From: Lachnospiraceae bacterium
Lineage (GTDB): Bacteria; Bacillota_A; Clostridia; Lachnospirales; Lachnospiraceae
DNA: 5,453 nucleotides
Assembly: GCA_017523185.1 (NCBI GenBank)
Contig: JAFWXB010000378.1
Span: 1 to 5,453, forward strand
Reading direction: 5' to 3'
Part shown: one piece after another, positions 1 through 5,015 of the stretch
Layout: every line of letters starts with the position of its first letter
How positions within the stretch are numbered: position 1 is the stretch's first letter
The notes under the pieces: generated by a model
What the model was told of the DNA's origin: nothing
The model's database searches: none
Seen by the model: only the letters and a program-made list of their open reading frames with translations
Position numbers and translations under genes: made by a program

Positions 1-239
<239 letters not shown>

Positions 240-269
240 TGGATAAATAAATTTTTAAATTAGTAAAGT

Positions 270-318
270 AAAAACCTTTAAAGTAGATGGATAAAGTCAG
301 ATACTTTAAAGGTTTTTT
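270..318 (+). terminator. Rho-independent terminator of gdhA
   Basis: A perfect 16-bp stem pairs 270-285 with 302-317 (left arm AAAAACCTTTAAAGTA), with a 16-nt loop and a T run at 313-318. It begins 30 bases after the gdhA stop. The stem is A/T-rich with only a few G:C pairs, but its length and the T tail make it a convincing intrinsic terminator. The A-rich left flank could also let it work weakly for transcription from the other side. Confidence 0.88.
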
Positions 319-385
319 ATTATTACAGTAATGAATATAAATTTGATAATTGTAATATTTTATTTTTAAATATGTTATAAAAATA

Positions 386-414
386 TTGAAATTATAGTTA
401 TGTTGTGATATACT
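386..414 (+). promoter_or_regulatory. Probable sigma-A promoter with extended -10 for the NADAR gene
   Basis: The -35 candidate is TTGAAA at 386-391. A 17-base spacer leads to TATACT at 409-414, preceded by TG at 406-407, which is the extended -10 arrangement TGnTATAcT. Five of six bases match consensus in each box. Initiation would fall near 420-422 and leave a leader of about 115 nt before the ATG at 536. The site lies after the gdhA terminator, so it fits independent expression of the downstream gene. AT-rich spacers give chance matches, but this one has correct spacing and the extra TG. Confidence 0.6.
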
Positions 415-435
415 GAAAAACCATTTTAGTTTTAT

Positions 436-493
436 TAAAAAAGTTTTTAAGTATATCTGTATGGTATATAGGTAAAATTAAGAAACTTTTTTA
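436..493 (+). promoter_or_regulatory. Leader hairpin upstream of the NADAR gene
   Basis: The arm AAAAAAGTTT at 437-446 is exactly complementary to AAACTTTTTT at 483-492. Pairing continues with TTAA 447-450 against TTAA 478-481 if G482 is bulged, and T436 can pair with A493. An inner short stem (TATAT 452-456 with ATATA 466-470) can form in the loop. The structure sits inside the predicted 5' leader, about 43 bases before the start codon, and its right arm ends in six Ts. It could act as a leader terminator or attenuator, or it could be a chance AT palindrome. No known riboswitch class was recognised. Confidence 0.35.
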
Positions 494-535
494 TTTGAAT
501 ATTTATCTAAGAAAAGAAAGAAAAGAGGTGTTTTT

Positions 536-1183
536 ATGGCAATCAGACCTGTATTTGTAGTATCACTCGACAATAAGTTTTGTATCCGAAAAAACATAGA
601 ATTTACATTTTTTAATGGTTTTTCTGATAAGCAAAAGAAAAGATGTATTCAAAGTTTGCATCAGGCATATTTAAGACAATATGCAGATAAAAAGGTATTG
701 GAAATATCAAGTAAATCGGAAGATGAATTAGGTGTTAAGTTAAGTGCATTTAATTTGATGATAACAGCAGAAGATGGAACAAAGTATTCGGTAGAATCTG
801 CATTTCAAGCAGGTAAAATATTTGAACATGGTGGGCCATACCTCGATTTACTTACAGTTTCTTCTCGAACAGCGAAAAAAGATGAACGATTAAAAAATAG
901 TGGAAAAGTGATTGGTTTTACAGCAAATGGAGAACTGTTTCCAACAGAACCAAAAACATATTTTTATCATTGGCTTTATATCAATGCATTACATAAATAT
1001 GAAGAATTAACAGAACAGCTTATGTCATATGATGCTTTTACAGATATTGTATTTAATCCTCAAAAATCTATTAATTGTCAAGCAGAAGCAGTAGCAATTT
1101 ATGTATCATTGAGAAAACAAGGATTGTTAGATGAGGCTTTAAAGAGTAAAGAAGCGTTTTTAAAGATAGTATATTTAAAATAA
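536..1183 (+). CDS. NADAR-family protein, DarT1-associated antitoxin-like (predicted nucleic-acid ADP-ribosylglycohydrolase)
   Basis: This 215-residue soluble protein has no signal peptide or membrane segment. The start ATG at 536 has a GAGGTG site at 525-530, five bases upstream. Residues 66-115 line up by eye with the E. coli YbiA NADAR core: LSAFNL (69-74) with its FSNF, DGTKYSVESAFQAGKIF (80-96) with its DGKTWPTSEHYFQAQKF, and VSSRTAKK (108-115) with its VSSPMVAAR. E87 would be the conserved catalytic glutamate. The N-terminal part (ISSKSEDELG, 57-66) and the C-terminal block FTDIVFNPQKSINCQAEAVA (168-187) match my recollection of the NADAR branch found beside DarT1 toxins. DarT enzymes ADP-ribosylate nucleic-acid bases, and the NADAR partner removes the modification from guanosine. 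That function is inferred here from family membership. No DUF4433/DarT gene lies in the window, and the neighbours are glutamate genes. It has its own candidate promoter and a weak terminator, so it looks monocistronic. Alternative role: a general NAD- or riboflavin-intermediate NADAR enzyme. Confidence 0.72.
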   Translation: MAIRPVFVVSLDNKFCIRKNIEFTFFNGFSDKQKKRCIQSLHQAYLRQYADKKVLEISSKSEDELGVKLSAFNLMITAEDGTKYSVESAFQAGKIFEHGGPYLDLLTVSSRTAKKDERLKNSGKVIGFTANGELFPTEPKTYFYHWLYINALHKYEELTEQLMSYDAFTDIVFNPQKSINCQAEAVAIYVSLRKQGLLDEALKSKEAFLKIVYLK

Positions 1184-1218
1184 TATAGTGAGATGTGAAT
1201 TTGATAAATAAGAAAAAT

Positions 1219-1244
1219 AAAGAAAAAGAGTATTTTCTTTTTTT
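1219..1244 (+). terminator. Weak hairpin-T terminator after the NADAR gene
   Basis: An 8-bp stem pairs AAAGAAAA (1219-1226) with TTTTCTTT (1233-1240) around a 6-nt loop, and the T run extends to 1244. It starts 36 bases after the stop codon at 1181-1183. There is only one G:C pair, so it is weak by itself. A second, better hairpin lies about 35 bases further on and may be the effective terminator. Confidence 0.4.
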
Positions 1245-1278
1245 AAAATAGAAAGAATATAAAAGTATAAAAAAGAAT

Positions 1279-1319
1279 AAAAAGCTATAAAGTTCCTAGT
1301 GAATTTTATGGCTTTTTTT
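1279..1319 (+). terminator. Rho-independent terminator between the NADAR gene and the gltS-like gene
   Basis: The left arm AAAAAGCTATAAA (1279-1291) pairs with TTTATGGCTTTTT (1305-1317) through 13 pairs including one T-G wobble, with a loop of about 13 nt and T residues running 1313-1319. It lies 95 bases after the NADAR stop and 57 bases before the gltS start. It probably ends transcription from the NADAR unit. No convincing promoter was seen between it and the transporter, which leaves open a leader-attenuator role for gltS. Confidence 0.65.
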
Positions 1320-1375
1320 GTTATAGTAATATTGAGAAAAGCTATGGATATTATCCGTAAAAAAGGAGGAATGTT

Positions 1376-2764
1376 ATGAACAATTTTTGGGATGTCGCCG
1401 TTTGGGGTGAGATGAACATGATTGCTGCTTTATTGCTAGGGCTCTTAGCTGCCAGTTTATTAAAAAAAGCAATCAAAATTTTAAAAGAATCCCTAATTCC
1501 AACAGCAGTTTTGGCAGGGGGTCTTTTACTTGGACTATCATCTATTTATAAGATATTTGGAGATAGTTCTATGTTTGACACACCATTTTTTGGTGGAAAT
1601 GGTACGTCGTTTTTGGAAATTATTACATATCATGCATTAGCACTTGGATTTATTGCATCGACATTTGAAAGTTCTGATGAAAAAATGTCTAAACAAAGAC
1701 AAGTAGAAATTTTTAACTCGGGTGTTACAACTGTAGCAACGTATTTAGTACAGGCAATTATTGGTCTTGGAATCACACTTATTGCAGCAAAAGTAATGGA
1801 AGGATTTTTTCCGGCAGCAGGTATTATTTTACCATTTGGCTATGGACAAGGAACAGGACAAGCCATGAATTATGGAAATATCTATGAAACACAATATGGA
1901 TTTGTGGGTGGAAAAAGTTTTGGTTTAACGATTGCAGCATTTGGTTTTATCGTAGTAAGTCTTGGTGGTGTATTGCACTTAACATGGTTAAGAAGAAGAC
2001 AAAATGTAAAAAAACATGAATCAGGAACCATGAAAACTGCAATGGAAAAAACATTAAGACAAGATGAAATTCCATTGTTTGAAAACATGGATACTTTAAG
2101 TGTACAAATTGCATTTATTGTTGGAACTTATATGATAACATATGTGATTATCTATATTTTAGGAGAATTAATTCCGGGATTAAAATCTGTTATTTATGGA
2201 TTTAACTTTTTAATTGGTGTTTTAGTAACAACCGGTGTAAAGAGTTTATTAAAGAATTTAGAACAGAAAAAGATTTTAAAGAAACATTATGTGAATGATT
2301 TCTTAATGGTGCGTATTCGAAACTTTTGTTATGATATTATGGTAGTAGCAGGAATTGCAGCAATTCAATTAGGTGCAGTTGGAGATTATCTTTGGATTAT
2401 TCTTCTTATCTGTATTGTTGGTGCAATTGGAACATTTGTATACAATCGTATTATTGCAAAAGCACTTTTCAAAGATTATGCAGAAGAACAATTTGTGGCA
2501 ATGTATGGTATGCTTACAGGAACAGCAAGTACAGGTATTGTATTGCTCCGTGAGCTTGATGCAGAGTTTAAAACACCTGTTTCTGACAATATTGTATATC
2601 AGAATTTCCCTGCAATTGTATTTGGATTTCCACTTATGTTAATTGCAGCATCTGCTCCGGAAGCACCCGAAATGACATTTTTAATAGTGGTTGCATTTTT
2701 TGTAGCATTAAATATTATTTTATTTAGAGCACAACTATTTGGAAAGTTTATAAAGAAAAAATAA
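1376..2764 (+). CDS. Sodium/glutamate symporter family (GltS/ESS-type) membrane transporter
   Basis: This is a very hydrophobic 462-residue protein with about 10-12 predicted membrane segments (roughly 12-30, 40-60, 80-97, 118-140, 143-165, 181-203, 241-263, 270-290, 320-335, 338-356, 375-391, 411-427, 432-450). A charged cytoplasmic stretch at 205-236 (RRRQNVKKHE onward) separates two halves. Each half has a glycine-rich re-entrant-type loop: FGYGQGTGQA (154-163) and LTGTASTGIVLLRELD (380-395). This two-repeat design with Gly-rich hairpins is that of GltS, which imports glutamate with Na+ across the inner membrane. The protein is longer than E. coli GltS (401 residues). The start is supported by AGGAGG at 1364-1369, six bases before ATG 1376; the methionines at residues 13 and 15 lack this. 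The glutamate dehydrogenase gene nearby fits a glutamate role, but the substrate is inferred and another carboxylate or amino acid is possible. No gene symbol is given because the loop motifs differ from classical GltS. Confidence 0.72.
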   Translation: MNNFWDVAVWGEMNMIAALLLGLLAASLLKKAIKILKESLIPTAVLAGGLLLGLSSIYKIFGDSSMFDTPFFGGNGTSFLEIITYHALALGFIASTFESSDEKMSKQRQVEIFNSGVTTVATYLVQAIIGLGITLIAAKVMEGFFPAAGIILPFGYGQGTGQAMNYGNIYETQYGFVGGKSFGLTIAAFGFIVVSLGGVLHLTWLRRRQNVKKHESGTMKTAMEKTLRQDEIPLFENMDTLSVQIAFIVGTYMITYVIIYILGELIPGLKSVIYGFNFLIGVLVTTGVKSLLKNLEQKKILKKHYVNDFLMVRIRNFCYDIMVVAGIAAIQLGAVGDYLWIILLICIVGAIGTFVYNRIIAKALFKDYAEEQFVAMYGMLTGTASTGIVLLRELDAEFKTPVSDNIVYQNFPAIVFGFPLMLIAASAPEAPEMTFLIVVAFFVALNIILFRAQLFGKFIKKK

Positions 2765-2832
2765 AGGATAGATACTTTAACGATTAATTTTAGAAATTTG
2801 TTAAACGTATATGAAAGGGAGAATATTGAACT

Positions 2833-2894
2833 AAATCAAGAAAGTACCTCACTCAAAGTTAGAAATATTGAGTGTAGAGTCACTTTCTTGATTT
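2833..2894 (+). terminator. Two-tier inverted repeat after gltS, probable terminator
   Basis: The outer arms AAATCAAGAAAGT (2833-2845) and ACTTTCTTGATTT (2882-2894) are a perfect 13-bp inverted repeat. Inside it, CACTCAA (2850-2856) pairs with TTGAGTG (2868-2874) around an 11-nt loop, and an asymmetric internal loop separates the tiers. It begins 69 bases after the gltS stop. Only four Ts (2892-2895) end the outer stem, so the termination signal is less standard than others in the window. It may instead be a repeat element or a structured 3' or 5' RNA. Confidence 0.5.
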
Positions 2895-3002
2895 TGTTAT
2901 AAACAAGTAGTAAAGATTGGGTTATAAATTTTAGTTTTTGTTTTAGGATAATGTATCTTTTGTAAGAAATAAAGGTTTATGAAAAAAGGAGAAAAAGTAA
3001 AA

Positions 3003-3818
3003 ATGATTATAGATACACATGTACATATTGGAAGTTTGTTGGGATTTGATTTATCAGAAGAAAAAGTGTTAGAATCCATGCAAAAATACAATATTGATTA
3101 TGCACTTGTTTCAAGTATTGATTCCACGGAATTGGATTTTGACCAAAAAGAAATTCCAAAAGAATTACAGATTTCACAGGAAGATTCGTTAAAAAGTGTG
3201 CTTGCATTTGCAAGACAATATCCGGAAAAAATTGGTGTGCTTGTATGGGTAAAACCATATGGTGAGACGATTTCTGAAGAATTTGTCACATTGATTGAAA
3301 AAAATCTCGATATTATTTATGGATTAAAAGTACACCAATATCATTCGAAAACAGCCTTAGATGACCCAAAGATGCTACCATATTTGGAGCTGGCAAGAAG
3401 ATTTCAATTTCCTGTTGTTGCACACACAGATGGTAAAAACGAAGCAGCAGTGATTCATGTTTGGAATGCTGCAAAAGCAAATCCTGATATTGACTTTGTA
3501 ATGGTGCATATGGGGCTTGGAACAGATAATAGTGAAGCCATTCAGTTACTTGGTACTTTGCCGAATTTATATGGTGATACAACATGGGTTCCATTAGAAA
3601 GCACTTTAAAAGCTATTGAAACAGCAGGAAGTGAAAAAATGTTGTTTGGAAGTGATAATCCGATTGATGGTGTGGATACTTATCATCACAATCCAAAAGG
3701 TGAACCTTCGGTATATCAATCTTATTTTAAAGAATTAGAGAAAAAAGCCGGAACAGAAGCCTATGAAAATATTATGTATAAAAATGCAATAAGATTATTT
3801 GGATTGCATAGTATTTAA
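3003..3818 (+). CDS. Amidohydrolase-2 family metal-dependent hydrolase or decarboxylase, substrate unknown
   Basis: The 271-residue cytosolic protein opens MIIDTHVHIG, the classic first strand of the amidohydrolase TIM barrel with metal-binding H6 and H8. Further likely active-site residues are K109 and H111 in LKVHQYH, H141 in VVAHTDG, H169 in VMVHMG and D218 in FGSDNP, in the order expected for the amidohydrolase-2 (ACMSD-like) group. The family includes hydrolases and non-oxidative decarboxylases. Nothing here fixes the substrate. The start is ambiguous. ATG 3003 puts the barrel strand at the N-terminus, as in most relatives, and has GGAG at 2988-2991, though 11 bases away. An in-frame ATG at 2979 would add eight Lys-rich residues (MKKGEKVK) with only AAAGG three bases upstream, so 3003 is preferred. 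It appears to be its own transcription unit between the 2833-2894 inverted repeat and the 3898-3945 terminator. No strong promoter was found, though TATAAA at 2923-2928 is a possible -10. Confidence 0.8.
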   Translation: MIIDTHVHIGSLLGFDLSEEKVLESMQKYNIDYALVSSIDSTELDFDQKEIPKELQISQEDSLKSVLAFARQYPEKIGVLVWVKPYGETISEEFVTLIEKNLDIIYGLKVHQYHSKTALDDPKMLPYLELARRFQFPVVAHTDGKNEAAVIHVWNAAKANPDIDFVMVHMGLGTDNSEAIQLLGTLPNLYGDTTWVPLESTLKAIETAGSEKMLFGSDNPIDGVDTYHHNPKGEPSVYQSYFKELEKKAGTEAYENIMYKNAIRLFGLHSI

Positions 3819-3826
3819 TTGTTTTT

Positions 3827-3870
3827 GGTGGACTGTCAAGCTCCGATGGAGAAACTGCGAAAGCAGTTAT
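3827..3870 (+). other. GC-richer block with two tight hairpins (possible structured RNA)
   Basis: Directly after the amidohydrolase stop, the base composition changes visibly for about 45 bases. Two compact hairpins can form: CTCC-GAT-GGAG (3841-3851) and AACTGC-GAAA-GCAGTT (3853-3868), the latter capped by a GNRA tetraloop. No known riboswitch or small-RNA family was recognised. The same stretch is also open in the amidohydrolase frame after its stop: 25 codons, stop at 3894-3896, with ATG at 3846. That ATG has no ribosome binding site. The block may be a structured 3' UTR or a remnant of lost coding sequence. Confidence 0.3.
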
Positions 3871-3897
3871 TGGAAAATGTAGGAATAGTAAATTAAC

Positions 3898-3945
3898 AAA
3901 ACTGCTGTATGTATGATAAAGAATTTATACATACAGCAGTTTTTT
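3898..3945 (+). terminator. Strong rho-independent terminator after the amidohydrolase gene
   Basis: A perfect 17-bp stem pairs 3898-3914 (AAAACTGCTGTATGTAT) with 3927-3943, with a 12-nt loop and a T run at 3940-3945. It starts 80 bases after the amidohydrolase stop and lies upstream of the lepB promoter. It is the most convincing terminator in the window. Confidence 0.92.
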
Positions 3946-3969
3946 ATAAATGAAATTTTTTACTTTGTA

Positions 3970-3998
3970 TTGTTTAAATAGAAAAAATGCGTTATACT
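3970..3998 (+). promoter_or_regulatory. Probable sigma-A promoter of lepB
   Basis: The -35 candidate TTGTTT (3970-3975) is separated by 17 bases from the -10 TATACT (3993-3998). Initiation near 4004-4006 would give a leader of about 90 nt before the chosen lepB start at 4095. It sits 25 bases after the preceding terminator, as expected for a new unit. The -10 is the same TATACT seen in the promoter at 386-414. Confidence 0.6.
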
Positions 3999-4094
3999 AA
4001 TGTCTAGTGTTTTTTATTTTATGAAGAATGAAAATATTTTGTTACTTTAATAAAACATTTGGCTATATGGAACATGGGAGCTTGGAGGTTGCCA

Positions 4095-4886
4095 ATGAAA
4101 AATAATTCAAAAAAAGAAGATTTGCAATTTGATACAATTGAAGTATTAGATTTGAATGAAGAAGATTCGGATTTTGTCTCAAATGCAGATGCAATTACAA
4201 GAATAAATGCAGATATAGAGAAATATGATTCGCAAAAGAAAAGGAGAAATTTACAAACGCAAGAAGAACAGGATAAGTACGAAGATATAGAAGAAGTAAA
4301 AGATGAAAAAGCAATAGAAGAAGAAATAGAGCAATTAGAAAAAGAAGAAAATCAAATAAATGAAAAAAAAGAATTTTTAAGTATGTTATTGATGTTTGCC
4401 ATTGGAATTGGTGTAGCATTATTTTTAAAGAATTTTATTATTATCAATGCGACAGTTCCAACGGGGTCTATGGAAAATACGATTCAAATTAAAGATAATT
4501 TGTTTGGATATCGACTTGCATATTTAAAAGAAGAACCGGAACGTGGCGATATTATTTTTTTCTATTATCCGGACGATGAAACACAAAAATATGTCAAACG
4601 TATTATTGGACTTCCGGGCGAACATATTTATATTACAGAAGGAAAAGTTTATATCAATGGAGAAAAAGAACCATTATATGAGCCTTATTTAAAAGAAGAA
4701 TGGGTAAAAGGAACAGGTGTATTTGAATTTGAAATTCCGGAAGACAGTTATCTTGTGTTAGGAGACAATCGAAATAATTCTCACGATTCACGTTATTGGA
4801 ATAATTCTTATGTAAATAAGGACAAAATTATTGGCAAAGCATTATATATTTATTATCCGTTTAATCATATGGGGGCGTTAGAATAA
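4095..4886 (+). CDS. lepB: Type I signal peptidase (leader peptidase) with acidic N-terminal extension
   Basis: The 263-residue membrane serine protease cleaves signal peptides from exported proteins on the outer face of the cytoplasmic membrane. Residues 1-93 form a highly charged, Glu/Lys-rich and probably coiled-coil cytoplasmic tail, densest at 57-93. One membrane helix follows (about 94-117). Then come the S26-family boxes: VPTGSMENTI with nucleophile S125, YVKRIIGLPGE with general base K168, and GDNRNNSHDSR at 223-233. Catalytic Ser and Lys are both present, so the enzyme should be active. The start is set by GGAGG at 4084-4088, six bases before ATG 4095. The frame is open upstream to a TTG at 4059, which would add 12 residues (MAIWNMGAWRLP) but has no binding site. 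A clear promoter lies upstream. No terminator was seen downstream, so read-through into the transporter gene at 5016 is possible. Clostridia often carry several lepB copies, and this may be one paralogue. Confidence 0.92.
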   Translation: MKNNSKKEDLQFDTIEVLDLNEEDSDFVSNADAITRINADIEKYDSQKKRRNLQTQEEQDKYEDIEEVKDEKAIEEEIEQLEKEENQINEKKEFLSMLLMFAIGIGVALFLKNFIIINATVPTGSMENTIQIKDNLFGYRLAYLKEEPERGDIIFFYYPDDETQKYVKRIIGLPGEHIYITEGKVYINGEKEPLYEPYLKEEWVKGTGVFEFEIPEDSYLVLGDNRNNSHDSRYWNNSYVNKDKIIGKALYIYYPFNHMGALE

Positions 4887-5004
4887 TCATATAAAGAGTT
4901 GAAATCGTATAGAATAAGAAAGAGATATTTTGTTGTGTTTTTAAGGGCTATTGCTTGAATCAGCATAAAAATTAAATTAATAGAAAATGAGTAAAATTAG
5001 ATAG

Positions 5005-5010
5005 TATAAT
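5005..5010 (+). promoter_or_regulatory. Consensus -10 box immediately before the CDF gene start
   Basis: TATAAT at 5005-5010 ends five bases before ATG 5016, so initiation would fall on or next to the start codon. The hexamer at the expected -35 position (AGAAAA, 4982-4987) does not resemble TTGACA and no TG extension is present. It may be a chance AT match. If it is used, the transcript would be leaderless, which fits the lack of a ribosome binding site. Confidence 0.3.
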
Positions 5011-5015
5011 AAAAT

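Noticed and set aside
1882..2088. Minus-strand open frame of 68 codons inside the gltS-like gene
   Set aside because: It lies wholly antisense to a well-supported membrane protein gene and shows no family resemblance or independent signals. The same applies to the minus-strand frames at 2897-3091, 3007-3258, 3098-3289, 3313-3594, 4195-4419 and 5162-5365.
2373..2642. Plus-strand 89-codon frame inside the gltS-like gene
   Set aside because: It is an out-of-frame shadow of the transporter: hydrophobic because the overlapping codons are U-rich, with no recognisable domain.
2776..2805. TTTAAC/GTTAAA short inverted repeat after gltS
   Set aside because: Six A/T-rich pairs with an 18-base loop and no T tail are expected by chance at this base composition.
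2979..3002. Upstream ATG for the amidohydrolase
   Set aside because: It cannot be excluded, but it adds only MKKGEKVK, its AAAGG site is too close (three bases), and the added codons overlap the GGAG that serves ATG 3003.
3812..3914. Open frame without a start codon across the GC-rich block (reads FGGLSSSDGETAKAV)
   Set aside because: It has no ATG/GTG/TTG with a binding site, runs into the terminator stem, and resembles no family I know. It is kept only as part of the GC-rich-block observation.
4021..4050. Nine-codon ATG frame in the lepB leader (MKNENILLL)
   Set aside because: It is very short, lacks a Shine-Dalgarno, and has no run of regulatory codons that would suggest a leader peptide.
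4059..4094. TTG start giving a 12-residue longer signal peptidase
   Set aside because: No ribosome binding site precedes TTG 4059. GGAGG at 4084-4088 is ideally spaced for ATG 4095, and the added residues (MAIWNMGAWRLP) are encoded by the region holding that site.
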